From Verrucomicrobiia bacterium (GTDB taxonomy: Bacteria > Verrucomicrobiota > Verrucomicrobiia > Verrucomicrobiales > Akkermansiaceae): a DNA stretch of 64,000 nucleotides. Of this stretch, positions 1 through 10,500 are shown piece by piece (position 1 is the stretch's first letter; the number at the start of each line of letters is the position of its first letter). Below the pieces are notes generated by a model. It was given only the letters and a program-made list of their open reading frames with translations. It was not told the origin of the DNA and did no database searches. The stretch spans positions 124,001 to 188,000 of the forward strand of contig JAUIGV010000001.1 of the NCBI GenBank assembly GCA_030432565.1. Direction: 5' to 3'. Both the position numbers and the translations under genes were made by a program.

Positions 1-47
1 GCAGCGAGGGCGATGGCGAGAAAAAGGAAGATGGACAGGGTTTTCAT
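1..47 (-). CDS. Partial secreted protein, N-terminal signal peptide only
   Basis: Only the first 15 codons lie in the window. Read leftward from an ATG at 47-45 they give MKTLSIFLFLAIALA, a typical Sec signal peptide start (one Lys, then a hydrophobic core). The gene begins 20 bp after the stop of the upstream cytochrome/propeller gene on the same strand, so it is probably in the same operon. No Shine-Dalgarno sequence is obvious. The mature protein is outside the window and its function cannot be stated. Confidence 0.6.
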   Translation of the reverse strand, partial: MKTLSIFLFLAIALA

Positions 48-67
48 CGGGAGGAGGATGACTGGGT

Positions 68-2659
68 TTACTTCCTTTGGAAAGCTTCGTGCTTCTTGTT
101 GCCTCCCGAAACCAGATATGCGATGAGGTCTTTGAGTTCCTCATCATTCATGGCATTGATGGTCCCGGCGGGCATCATGGACATTTGCGAAGGTTCAATC
201 TTCTCGACCAGGTGGGCGGGCTTTTTTTGCAGGTCTCCAAAGTTAAATGGGTTGGGAGCGACAGCGATTTCTTTGTCGTTCCTGTAGATCAGGCGTCCGT
301 AGAGTCCGCTGCCATCCTTTAAAGTGATCGTGCTGGCCTGATATTGTTCCGAGATCGATTGGCTGGGTTCACAGATGGCGACAAGGATGTCGCGGATTGA
401 ATAACGGTTGCCGACCGATCCGAGATCGGGTCCGGAGTATCCACCGGAGCCCGAGAACCGGTGGCAGGCCACGCAACGTCCTGCTGAAAACATCTTTTTC
501 CCATTCTCGAAATCCCGTCCGCGAAGTGGACTCTCGAAAAGCTTCATCGCAGTGTCGATCGTCCAGTTGACAGCCGGCCCTTTGGGAATGGGAAGTTTAC
601 TCAAGTCGACTCCAGCGATATCACCGAGGAGCCATGAGACCGAGGCCTTGGCTTCGGGAGGGAGGTGGTCAATGGCGTCCTGACGGATCGCGCGGATGTA
701 TCCGGCGAAGCTTTTGCCGCCGCCTTTTTCGAGGGTTTCATTGAGCCAGCCGAAGTAGTATTTGCGATCATCGAGCGACCAACCGTTTTGGACTTGTCGC
801 AAACAGTAGGTGTAGTGAATGTTTTGACTGTTTGGCGTGTTGCTCATCATTTTGAGGATTTCCTGACCATACTCCTCGCTGCGCTCCAGCATCTTTTTGT
901 CATAAGCGACGGTCGCAGTTTGGGTGGACTTCATGAGTCGGGTGGTCTTGGCCACGACTGAGGGTGCGTCGAGATAGGAAAGAATGCGGCAGAGCTCGGC
1001 ATTCACGCGATCCTCTTTGGCTGGGTAGTGTGGATCGAGTTGGGCAATGATGCTGGTGACTTCCGTGGCGGACGGCTTTTCCAATCTGATGAAGCAGAGT
1101 GAGTAGGCGCGCAGGAGGGCGAGTTGGTCTTCCACCACTAGTTTGCCGAATGGGATCTCTTTGAGCCTCGCGATGACCCTTGCGGAGAGTTCGGGCCCGC
1201 CGTGTCGGGCTAGAGCAATCGCGCCATAGATCAGCTGACGAGGATTTTCTTCGGTGAGCACGCGCTTCTGCCAGAGTGCAAGATCCTGGCACTCGATGGC
1301 AAGACGGGCGGCGTAGCGGATGCTTCGGTCGTCATGACCAAGGTGCTTCCAGGCGGTATTGATCGCTTCTTCACCACCTTTGTTGGAGCCATGAAACGCT
1401 TCAAGTGCGTGCCGGAGATCGCGGAGACCTTGATTACGGGTGAGCTGTCGGGATGGCTCTTCCTGTATGGGGTGGGTGTAGCGGATGCGGTAAAGCTTGG
1501 AGTCAGTATTACGGCCGCCAGTCAGGAAATACATATTACCATCCGGGCCGATGCGCATTGCAGTGATGTTGAGTGGATTGCCGTGGAGGAACTCTTCTTT
1601 GGTCCCGGTGTAGCTGGAGCCGTCTTCTTCGAGCGTGATCGTGTAGATGGTGCCAAAAGTCCAATCGCAGACGAAGAGCTTGTCTTGATAGTAGGGTGGG
1701 AAGTGGGCGTGATGGCCAAAGCTGACACCTGTTGGCGAACCGGGGCCGATGTTGAGGACGGGGCCATTGCTGTCGGCGAAATACTCACGCCATTTCGCGG
1801 AACCATTGCGCCAACCGAATTCGCTCGCCGAGGTGACATGGCAGACACGGGTGGGGCGATACCACGGGCTGCCGACATCAAATTCAAGGTCGGAATCGAA
1901 GGTGAAAAGCTCGCCCTCGCGGTTGATGGCAAGATCGACCGGGTTGCGGAAGCCGGACGCGATCATGGTCCACTCGCTGCCATCGGGAGAGATGCGCGAG
2001 ACCCAACCGGCGGGTGCTTTGATTGAAACGGCATGGCCCATCTGGTCGGGCATGGCTTCAAGAAGCGAGTCCTTTTGCCAGACAGGAGGCTGGAGACTGT
2101 CTACGCCTTTTGGAATGGTGCCGTAGTTTCCGCTGACAAGGTAGAGGCCCTTTCCATCCTCCGTTTTGATGATGTTGTGAGCCGAGTGCTCGTATCCCAT
2201 GCGGAGTTTTTTAAGGAGTTCGAACTTATCGTAGCTGTCGTCCCCGTCCGTGTCCTGACAACGGTAAAGGCCGGTCATGGTGACCATGTAGAGGCTGTCG
2301 AAGGCGTGAAGAAATCCGAGCGCTCCGCCAACCTTGCGTTTTCCCCAGTTGATGGGCTCGTAAGGGAATCCCTTCAAAGGCTCTACCTTGATCGGGGTGA
2401 TATCGCCCGGAAGAGTAACTCGATAGACGCCCTTGTCGTCCTGATCGGAGACCACCAAGCGTCCCTTCGGATCAAAGGTCATCGCGACCCAGGAGCCCTG
2501 TTCCTTGGGGATGTCATAAAGAAGTTCGGCGTCAAAGCCTTCGCGCAGGGTGATGCCGGTGTCGGGATCTTTGACTAGCTTTGCTTTGTCCTGAGCGTGG
2601 CCAGAGAAGCAAACACCCAGGACAATTGAAGAGATGAGGGAAGAGCGAAGAATTTTCAT
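68..2659 (-). CDS. PVC-type beta-propeller/HEAT/c-type cytochrome oxidoreductase
   Basis: Secreted 863-residue protein of the membrane-bound dehydrogenase type that is expanded in Verrucomicrobiota and Planctomycetota. A signal peptide (MKILRSSLISSIVLG) leads into a sugar-dehydrogenase-like beta-propeller (about residues 45-400), a HEAT-like helical stretch (about 420-640) and a C-terminal PVC-type heme domain with CVACH at about 729-733 and an SMMPAG segment near 828 that could supply the axial Met. The likely role is periplasmic oxidation of a sugar or related substrate with electron transfer to a c-heme; the substrate is unknown. I chose the ATG at 2659 because it directly precedes the signal peptide. 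A longer frame from a TTG at 2707 adds residues that spoil it. AGGAGG lies about 19 nt upstream, too far to be decisive. Confidence 0.85.
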   Translation of the reverse strand: MKILRSSLISSIVLGVCFSGHAQDKAKLVKDPDTGITLREGFDAELLYDIPKEQGSWVAMTFDPKGRLVVSDQDDKGVYRVTLPGDITPIKVEPLKGFPYEPINWGKRKVGGALGFLHAFDSLYMVTMTGLYRCQDTDGDDSYDKFELLKKLRMGYEHSAHNIIKTEDGKGLYLVSGNYGTIPKGVDSLQPPVWQKDSLLEAMPDQMGHAVSIKAPAGWVSRISPDGSEWTMIASGFRNPVDLAINREGELFTFDSDLEFDVGSPWYRPTRVCHVTSASEFGWRNGSAKWREYFADSNGPVLNIGPGSPTGVSFGHHAHFPPYYQDKLFVCDWTFGTIYTITLEEDGSSYTGTKEEFLHGNPLNITAMRIGPDGNMYFLTGGRNTDSKLYRIRYTHPIQEEPSRQLTRNQGLRDLRHALEAFHGSNKGGEEAINTAWKHLGHDDRSIRYAARLAIECQDLALWQKRVLTEENPRQLIYGAIALARHGGPELSARVIARLKEIPFGKLVVEDQLALLRAYSLCFIRLEKPSATEVTSIIAQLDPHYPAKEDRVNAELCRILSYLDAPSVVAKTTRLMKSTQTATVAYDKKMLERSEEYGQEILKMMSNTPNSQNIHYTYCLRQVQNGWSLDDRKYYFGWLNETLEKGGGKSFAGYIRAIRQDAIDHLPPEAKASVSWLLGDIAGVDLSKLPIPKGPAVNWTIDTAMKLFESPLRGRDFENGKKMFSAGRCVACHRFSGSGGYSGPDLGSVGNRYSIRDILVAICEPSQSISEQYQASTITLKDGSGLYGRLIYRNDKEIAVAPNPFNFGDLQKKPAHLVEKIEPSQMSMMPAGTINAMNDEELKDLIAYLVSGGNKKHEAFQRK

Positions 2660-2709
2660 AAAATGAACGGGCCGGAAACCTCCTGATCTTTCGCACAAAA
2701 TTCTCAAAA

Positions 2710-2724
2710 GAACAAAGATTGTTC
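2710..2724. promoter_or_regulatory. Perfect 6-bp inverted repeat upstream of the cytochrome gene
   Basis: GAACAA-AGA-TTGTTC is a perfect inverted repeat with a 3-nt spacer, about 50-65 bp upstream of the ATG at 2659. The position and symmetry would fit a transcription factor operator. No regulator is encoded nearby, and a site this short could occur by chance. Confidence 0.3.
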
Positions 2725-2851
2725 AAAGTCACTTTGCATGACACCTACCCTGTTGAGGTAAGGGCGGCGATGGTAATGTCTCCCTTTGTGCGAGCTGCCC
2801 CTCAGTGGGAGAACAAACCCGGAGGGGTTGCTTCGGCTTGTGCTGGTTTGC

Positions 2852-5800
2852 TTAATCGGGCAGCTCGAAGATGGAATTGTGGACGAGGCGGGTGAATTTT
2901 TCGCCGTCGCTTCCGGTGAGTTTCATCTCGATGGACATTCCCCAGGTGGGTTTAAGATCGGGAATGATGAGAGTGATTTGATCACCGGAGATGGTGGCTT
3001 TGGTGACCTTCCACTCGCGCTCATTGAAGTGTTTGGAACCGTAGTTTTTGGTGCGCTTGAGGTCCCAGGCCTTGATGCGGAAGCTCTCGGGCTTGACCGA
3101 GGCAGGATCGATTTCATCGGAGAGGGTGAGAGTGACGCCGGATTTGCTGGCTTCGATTTTGGTCGGAAGGTTAGCAGGTTTTTCGGTCTTGCGGATGCGG
3201 TAAAAGCCGCCGGCTTTGCGTTGGGTGCCGGCCCAGGCGAACATGCCACAGCCGTAAAGCTGGCCGTCACCGGGGTGAAAGCGACCGCGCATGATACCGG
3301 TGGGGAATTGCTTCAAGGGAAGCTCGCACATCCCGCCCTGGCGTTCGCTGTTGATCGTCTCGTGGGGCACAACGTAGATTTTTCCGTAACCGTAGCTGAG
3401 GTTGAGGAGCTGGCCGTTGAGGCTTCCCCACCTGGCATCTTTGGGGACCCAGAGCAGTTCCGAGGGGGAGCGGTCGAAGGCATTGGTGATCCAGCAGAGG
3501 GGATTCTTCATGGCCTCGTCGCTGGTGTCTGTGACCGGCGAGTAACCGTAGACGTTGCCGAAGAACTCGGTGGGGCCGTCGCCATTGACCCAGTTGATGC
3601 GGTTCTTGGGATTCCAGTGGCCTTCCTGATCGGTGACGATGAAAGTGCCATCGGGATTGAGGCAGACCCCATTGGCGGCCCGGAAACCCGTGGCGAGGAT
3701 ATCGGTTTTGGAACCATCGGCACTCACGCGGAGGAGGGTGCCGTGATGGGGGACGAGCGAGTCCTTGGCGTGCCGGGCCGACTTGGCGTAGTAGAAGTTT
3801 CCTTTGTCGTCGGTCTGCAAGCCCATCGCGAATTCGTGGAAGTGCTCGGTGACCTGATGGTCGTTGTTGAGGCACTCGATGTAGTCGATTGTTTCGTCGT
3901 CGTTGTAGTCGTGGAGGCGAGCAAGTTGGTCGCGGCAGGTGACGTGGATTTTATCGTTGATGATTTTAAGGCCAAGCGGCTGGAAGAGGCCGGAGCAGAT
4001 GCGCTTCCAGGTGAGGGTCCCTTCCAGTTGATCGATACCCTCCACAATCCAGACGTCGCCCATCCAGGTGCAGACAGCGGCGCGTTTGCCATCGGGGTAA
4101 AAATCAAAGCCGCTGGTGCGCATCCACGATTGGTGGGGGTTGAGATTTTGCTCGGGCACGGTGAGGGTGTCGACCGCGAAGGGACCCGATTCGTCGCCTC
4201 GTTGGATCTGGGTGGTGACGATGGTGGGTGCCGGGAGTCCCGGGGTCAGGTGGAAGTGAGCAGAGGTGGCATCTTTCTCAATGATGGTGCCATCGCTTAG
4301 GTGGAGCAAGAGGGCCTTGGATCCTGAATTGAAAACCCGGCAGAGAGCCCCGTCTTCGATCAAGTAGTTGTCATTTGGGAGCTTCTGATCACCTCGAGAT
4401 ACTCTCATTTTCAAAGGAGACTCGCAGTCGCCGACGGAGATCAGGCGATAATAGGCATTTTCGTCGTAATCGACAAAGGTTTCAGTCACTCGTGTGTTTC
4501 CAACTCGATAGATTACGACGGGCCACCCCTCCTTGAAGTAAACTCCTTCAAACTTAACCCAATCCTTCGGGAGCGGACCAAAGAGGCGGCCATCCTTCCC
4601 TTTGACACGGATAGGATTCCACGATCCAGTCACAGGATGGGCCCAGCCGGGTTTGTCGTCGTTGACGAGGATGCGTTTGCCGACGATGGAGGTGTGGGTT
4701 CCGTGGGAACCGTCGAAGGCGATACCTTTCCAGTCGACGAATTCATCGCCGGTGTAAATGGCGGCGAGGCGCATGGTGTCGTGATCGTAAACCGCCCAGG
4801 CTTTTCCTTTCGAGATTCCACCGGGTCCTTCGTCAAGGCGGATGGCGATCCCTTTTTGGGCAATGTTGACGTTCGTATCAAGCGGGCCGGGCTCGATTTG
4901 ATAGGTCCAGAATAGGACGTTACCAAAGTCCATTTGTTTGTATGGTGGCGGCGTCTTTTTTGATTCCTTCTCTTCGATCTGTGACATGCCGCGCGGGAGA
5001 GAGGCGAGGTAGCTTTCGTCGATCTTGCTGAGCTGCGACTCATTGTGTTTTTTAAGATACTCTTCGCGGATGTAGTGGATGACGTCGTACTTCTGACGGG
5101 TGGAGAATTGCGGCATGGGCATCATCATGCCGTAGCCCTTGGTGAGGGTCTGATACATGCGGTAGGGATCGTTGCCATTTTTGAATTTTCCTTCGTGGAA
5201 CTTCAGGGCGATGGGGATGGAGCCTTCCTGTTTTTCGGTGCCGTGACAGGTGATGCAAAGTTGGTTGTAGATTTCCCGGCCGCGTTTGAGCGAGTCCTTA
5301 TTCCATGCCTTTACGATCTCGCGATGATTGGAGGTTTCGAGTGGTTGGATCCAGGCTTCGTGGAGAGTCAGTCCATCGGAGCTCCCGATTGAGAGAGTGG
5401 TGCCGAAGCCGGGATGAACCCCGGTTTCGACCAGGTCAGGTAGCTTTCCTTGAGAGGCTTCGGGCTTTTTCCAATGAAAGTCGGGGGTGTTGAGTTCATC
5501 GACTTTCTTTTTTGCAGCGGTGGCGATTTCCCCGGCAGTGAGCGAGCGTTTCCAGAAGAGGACCTGGTCGATGGAGCCGTCTTTGAAATCGCCCCCGAAG
5601 TCCGGAGAGGTGGTGCCGACTTTGAAAACGTGATCCTTTTGATCCTCCGATGTCAGCTCCTTGCTTGAGGCTACTTCTTTGCCATCCAAGAAAATCCGGA
5701 CGCCGCCTTTGTCATCGCCGACCAAGGTCGCGAGGTGTTCCCGGCCGTCGTTGATGCGTTTGCCTCCGTCGATCGCACCTTCCCAACCGACATCGTAGTG

Positions 5801-6334
5801 AAGTCTCCCCCCTTGAATGAAGAGGGTTTTTCCTCCGGGGGCCCATTTGCCTTTTGCGGGAGCGAGGGCCGCGAGAGTGCCTATTTTGGTCGTGGTTTTG
5901 AAGCGAACCATCAGGGTGAAGGCTTCATCCATCGGGAAGTCTTTTCCGGGAAGGGGCTTGAAGGCGGTGTTGCCGTCGGTGACCAGAGTGCCGGGGATTT
6001 CAATGCGTTTGGTGGTGGGATCGCCGGAAGTGGACAAGTGGATAAGTGCGGGGGAATTGGGAAGGTGTTCGAAGGTGAATTCGGCGGTGGCGTTTTCGCC
6101 TGCCGGAAGCTCAACGGGATGGTCGCCAAATTTGACGGTGAAGTTTGTCTTCGCCGAGTAGTTCAGGAAAAAGCGAAAGTTGGTCCGGGGATCATGCTGG
6201 CCCAACCGATCGACACTTTTCGAAAGAAGGGAGGTTTTGGTCATGTCGACCGGCACGGAAGTGGGCGGGGCAAGCTGTGCGTTTAGCAAGGGTGATGCAA
6301 CAAGGGCAAGGGCCGCGAGGAGACGCTCTTTCAT
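2852..6334 (-). CDS. LamG / c-type cytochrome / DUF6797 / beta-propeller protein
   Basis: Large secreted protein (1160 residues). After a signal peptide (MKERLLAALALVASPLLNA) comes a concanavalin-like LamG domain (about 130-290, including 'GKWAPGGKTLFIQGGRLHYD'), then a cytochrome c domain with CITCH and a downstream MMMPMPQF segment carrying possible Met ligands. This is followed by a region I recognise as DUF6797 ('PPPYKQMDFGNVLFWTYQIE'), a beta-propeller similar in kind to PQQ/NHL sugar dehydrogenases, and a short C-terminal beta domain. A periplasmic or surface oxidoreductase acting on a carbohydrate is the best inference. It lies on the same strand as the preceding cytochrome gene but about 190 bp away, so co-transcription is uncertain. 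Confidence 0.82.
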   Translation of the reverse strand: MKERLLAALALVASPLLNAQLAPPTSVPVDMTKTSLLSKSVDRLGQHDPRTNFRFFLNYSAKTNFTVKFGDHPVELPAGENATAEFTFEHLPNSPALIHLSTSGDPTTKRIEIPGTLVTDGNTAFKPLPGKDFPMDEAFTLMVRFKTTTKIGTLAALAPAKGKWAPGGKTLFIQGGRLHYDVGWEGAIDGGKRINDGREHLATLVGDDKGGVRIFLDGKEVASSKELTSEDQKDHVFKVGTTSPDFGGDFKDGSIDQVLFWKRSLTAGEIATAAKKKVDELNTPDFHWKKPEASQGKLPDLVETGVHPGFGTTLSIGSSDGLTLHEAWIQPLETSNHREIVKAWNKDSLKRGREIYNQLCITCHGTEKQEGSIPIALKFHEGKFKNGNDPYRMYQTLTKGYGMMMPMPQFSTRQKYDVIHYIREEYLKKHNESQLSKIDESYLASLPRGMSQIEEKESKKTPPPYKQMDFGNVLFWTYQIEPGPLDTNVNIAQKGIAIRLDEGPGGISKGKAWAVYDHDTMRLAAIYTGDEFVDWKGIAFDGSHGTHTSIVGKRILVNDDKPGWAHPVTGSWNPIRVKGKDGRLFGPLPKDWVKFEGVYFKEGWPVVIYRVGNTRVTETFVDYDENAYYRLISVGDCESPLKMRVSRGDQKLPNDNYLIEDGALCRVFNSGSKALLLHLSDGTIIEKDATSAHFHLTPGLPAPTIVTTQIQRGDESGPFAVDTLTVPEQNLNPHQSWMRTSGFDFYPDGKRAAVCTWMGDVWIVEGIDQLEGTLTWKRICSGLFQPLGLKIINDKIHVTCRDQLARLHDYNDDETIDYIECLNNDHQVTEHFHEFAMGLQTDDKGNFYYAKSARHAKDSLVPHHGTLLRVSADGSKTDILATGFRAANGVCLNPDGTFIVTDQEGHWNPKNRINWVNGDGPTEFFGNVYGYSPVTDTSDEAMKNPLCWITNAFDRSPSELLWVPKDARWGSLNGQLLNLSYGYGKIYVVPHETINSERQGGMCELPLKQFPTGIMRGRFHPGDGQLYGCGMFAWAGTQRKAGGFYRIRKTEKPANLPTKIEASKSGVTLTLSDEIDPASVKPESFRIKAWDLKRTKNYGSKHFNEREWKVTKATISGDQITLIIPDLKPTWGMSIEMKLTGSDGEKFTRLVHNSIFELPD

Positions 6335-6484
6335 TGCTTTGAAGGTTACAGATGAAGGGCTGATGTCAAAGCAGAAGGGGGCGACATGTTGACCCGATTT
6401 TGGGTAGGTGGATCAATTGCGTGGAACTTAATGAGTTTGACTCATGAATTCGAAACGGTCTTACTCGAGAACTGATTCTCGAAT

Positions 6485-7528
6485 ATGCAAATCCCTCTCG
6501 TCCTATCGCTTTTCCTTTCTCTCGTTCTCTATCCCAGTGTGGTGTCGGGTCAGATTTCGGATGATTTTAATGACGGCGATGATGCCGGGTGGACTCGGCT
6601 GAATCCCCTTTCCAGCTTTGGCGTGCTTGCGACCTACTCGTTTCCAGATGGCGTGAGTTATCGAATGCAGGCTACGGCGTCTCCGAATCCGGATGCCTTG
6701 GGCCAGAGTCGGATGGGGGCGTTGCGAAGCGACGCAAGCTACTCTGCGTTTCGCATTTCGGTCGATTTGGTGTCGTTTGATCCGGCCATTGAGCAGGATA
6801 TTGGGATTTTGGCACGGGTGACGACTCCGGGATTAGGAACGTTGAATGGCTATTCCGCGACTTTTGATGTCGATGAGGAGCGGGTTTTTATTTCGCGCAT
6901 TGATTCGGAAGAGCCCTCCGGAGTGGGAGACGCTGATTTGCCATTGGATCCGGACAGGGATTACCGGCTTGTTTTTCATGGATATGAGGGACGTTTCCTC
7001 GTTGAAGTCTTTGATGTGAATGATTTGACGAGTCCTCTTGTTTCGGCCGAGGGGGAAGATGAGACCTATCAGGATGGCACTGCAGGACTTTTTGGAAATG
7101 CCGGTCAGCCATCAGGTATTCTTGACTTCGTCTTGGATAATTACGAATCGGATGACCGCCCGGATGTCGATCAGGACGGAATGCCCGATCCGATTGAGGC
7201 TGTTTTTTTCGGGAATCTCGATCAGCCCGGGGATCTGGATTTTGATGGTGACGGAAGAAATAATGCCCTTGAGCTGGAGGAAGGAACTGATCCCACGGTG
7301 AAGGATTCATCAGTCGAGGTGAGGAAGATTAATGTCGGGCCTGAACTTGTTTCGGTCGAGTTCAGGATGCTGGCGGGGAAAAGCTATCAGCTGGAGAAGA
7401 GTTCGGATCTTGAGAGTTGGGCCGTCAATTTAGAGGCCGAGTTTACGGATCTGGGTGACGGGATGGGTTCGCTGAGCACTTCCCGGGGTCTAAGTACGGA
7501 GTTTCTCCGGGTGAAGACTGCGGACTGA
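6485..7528 (+). CDS. Secreted protein with DUF1080-like sandwich and TSP3-type segment
   Basis: A 347-residue exported protein. Signal peptide MQIPLVLSLFLSLVLYPSVVSG is followed by a beta-sandwich reminiscent of LamG/3-keto-disaccharide hydrolase folds ('ISDDFNDGDDAGWTRLNP'). An Asp-rich calcium-binding type segment (DVDQDGMPDPIE, DFDGDGRNNALE) is followed by a C-terminal module ('SYQLEKSSDLESWA') common at the ends of verrucomicrobial secreted proteins. No catalytic motif is evident. It is monocistronic, and its stop lies 4 bp from the convergent CotH gene with no visible terminator between them. Confidence 0.7.
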   Translation: MQIPLVLSLFLSLVLYPSVVSGQISDDFNDGDDAGWTRLNPLSSFGVLATYSFPDGVSYRMQATASPNPDALGQSRMGALRSDASYSAFRISVDLVSFDPAIEQDIGILARVTTPGLGTLNGYSATFDVDEERVFISRIDSEEPSGVGDADLPLDPDRDYRLVFHGYEGRFLVEVFDVNDLTSPLVSAEGEDETYQDGTAGLFGNAGQPSGILDFVLDNYESDDRPDVDQDGMPDPIEAVFFGNLDQPGDLDFDGDGRNNALELEEGTDPTVKDSSVEVRKINVGPELVSVEFRMLAGKSYQLEKSSDLESWAVNLEAEFTDLGDGMGSLSTSRGLSTEFLRVKTAD

Positions 7529-7532
7529 TCGA

Positions 7533-10500
7533 CTACTCCGCACGGATCTTGAGTCGGGCAAAGTCGGTATTGGATGATGATGCCGGTGATATTGATCGGA
7601 ACATCCTAGTGATAGAGCCGTCCGCATGGGGTGGAGATGGCATCATCTCCATGGTGTTTTCGGACCAGGTTTTCAGGTCTTGGCTAACTTCCATGAAGTA
7701 GGTAACGCCAAGAGCTCCGGGCCAGGATTCAAACTCGATGCTCAAGTGGGTCACTCCTTCGATTTCCTGAAACCCACCCCGAATTTGGTTTGGCAGATCG
7801 CTTGCATCTTCCGGGTGCATGCCCAGGGCGAATTCGGCGAAATTACTCCAGCCATCATTGTCGGGATCGGCATCAGGGCCCGAGATGGCCGGATCGGCAA
7901 GATCGTTCGTTCCGAAGGTCCAGTTCTGCCATTCGATGAAATTCATTGTGGAGATGGTCTCCATTGGGTTGCCGTGAATTCCACGCGAAGCGATCCAGTT
8001 GTTGCCGTCGTTGTGATTCGGGTTGTTGGAAGGTAGCTTCAGTTGGAGGGTGAACCCCTCGCCATCGGCGGCAGTGGGCCAGGGCCTTTGATCATTATAG
8101 GTGAAGGCTTTGATGAGGCTGCCGTCACGTGCAATGATCTCAATCCGTTCACCGTCGTTACTCAGATTGCCACGATATTCGCCAGCAATTCCGGTCGGAT
8201 CGATGGCCGGATATCGGGCCAGGAACGCGTGTTGATCCTCAACCAAGAGAAGGCTTTCGCCAGCCGGGATGCTGAAATTGTTGGCGTCTGTAAAATCAAA
8301 TTCTACACCGTCGGTGAGTCGGACACCGTCGAGGTGAATCGGTCCGTTGGAGATGTTGGTGAACTCGATGAATTCGAAATCAGTTCGGCTGTAAATTCCT
8401 TCGGGATCTTCTGCCGGGCTTGGCCTTGCGGGGCGATAGCTCAACTCACTCACCACGAGATTTTCGGCAGTCGCCGGAGCGCCCACGAGGTAGCGCACCG
8501 AGTTGACCGGCGACCATTCGTTCCCGGAGAGAAGTCGGGCGCGAACGACGGCGCTGTCATTGAGAGTGAGTTGCGAGGGATCACTTGGGCTGGTGGCGTT
8601 GAGTTCAAGGTCGAAGCTGATGTCGGAGCTGGTGGCGCTGTTTTGGTGGACTTCCACGGAGATGACATTTTCGCCCTCAAGGAGCAGGTTGACCGGAACG
8701 TCGTTCTTCTGATGGAAGATGGATTCATCGGCTCCACCTGCGCTATTGGTGGCAAGCGTGGTGTAGGTGATGGGACCGGTGGCAGGCATGCCATTGCGCC
8801 AAATTTCAGTGCCGTTGAGATAAACGACGGCTCCGTCATCCCTGCGCAATCCGAGCTGGAGCCCGGTGATGTTCGCTGCGTTGTCAACGGTGAAGGATTT
8901 TCGGAAGTAAGTGGTGATGAATTTGTTGCTTATATCTCCGCCGAAGCCGACCTGGGTTCCTTCTGCTCCGCCGGGACCGTCGCCATAGCCAAGCTCGGCC
9001 TGGCCGGTGGACCATGCCGAGTCGTCAAATCCAACGGCTTGCCAGGCCGTCCCTTGATCGGAACCATTGTCGAGATAAGACCATGTCGATTCTTTCGCGA
9101 TTAAAGTGGCGGAGACCTCGCTGCCGTTCACGGCGATGGCGTTTGGATTGATCGCTCCGCCAGGGAGGCGCGGGTCGCTGCCATCTGTAGTGACGTAAAC
9201 GGTGCCAGGTCCGGCGGTGAGCGAAGGTGAAAAACCAGCGGTCACCTCGCCGCCATGTGGTTCGAATTCGGGAGCTTCCACGGGATACCAACCTTGTGCC
9301 CGAAGTTGATTGAGAAGGATTCCGGTTCGCTGCGCGAAGTAGGTGTCGGTGACGTAGTTCCATTCGTTTTGCCATTCTCCATCACGGTCCCACGGGGGGC
9401 TGATCGCGCGGGAAGGTTGCCAACGGGCGGTCTCGGGAACGAGGGCTTTGCTGATTTCGTTCATACGGTAATCGAAGGACGGGGTGGCGCCTCCGGGAGT
9501 CAGGAGTCCGTCGTGGAAGAAGTGTTTGTAAATACGATCACGGAAGTAGACCCGGAAATCGCGGTCGTTCATCAGGGTCCGAAAGACTCCGTCGGGCGCG
9601 TTTTGGTCGAGATTGTTTGCGTTGACATCGTAGAGCATGACGTCGCAGTCCCACGAGAAGAACTGCCAGCCACCTTCGCCGGGGTTTTTTGGTCCGGCAG
9701 CCATCCAGTTGTGCTGGGTGGTCCAGTCCCAATCGTTGCCGCAGTAGTAGTAAAGGAGTTGGTTGTCGGCGAGGCTCTCCCAATTGATCCAGTCTTTCGA
9801 GGCTTGTCCGCCGGTGGACGCGGCTGTTTTTACGGCGTTCCATGCGGTGCTCCAGGTGTCTCCGTTATCGTGATCGCTGCCGGTGCGGCCGGAATTGGTG
9901 TAATGATAGTCCTCGGCGTCCCCTCCGAAGTATTTGTCCATGTAGTGATGCATGGGGCGCTCGTGAAGGTGATAAAGACCGTGATAAGTGCCATTGATAT
10001 AGCAGTGGACGTAGCGACCATGCAGCGAGGTGTGGCCCATGATCATTTCCATGTCGCTCACCCAGCGATTGCGAACGTAGAGGGCATCGCCGGGACGGTA
10101 GGCCCCGTTGGATTGGTTGGTCGGAATCGCCATCCAGTAAAAGTTGTCGTGGGAACCGCCGCGGAGTTGCAAGAGGTCGAACTCATCATTGTCTGTTTCG
10201 GTGCTATAAGGTTCCTTGGCAAAAACGGGATAGCGGAGTTTTGACTCGCCGTATTCGCTGCGGAAATAGAGTCGCCAGTTGTTTTTTGCAGACCCTACGC
10301 TGGCCCCTCCGACGATCTTGATTCCGGCATCAATTTGAAAGCCCGGCTCGCTGCCATCATTACTGATGAGCTCCATGGACATCTCGGTTTCACTCGAGCT
10401 GACACTCCCGGATTTCACTATGGAAACCACAGGGAGAGCGAGAAGGCCATCTTCCATTTCGGATCCGTAAGTGGGGTGGTCCGTGATGACGGATCGAAAG

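Noticed and set aside
2786-4300. Long plus-strand open frame opposite the propeller gene
   Set aside because: It is the antisense shadow of a coding region; the predicted protein has repetitive Gly/Val/Asp composition and no family features.
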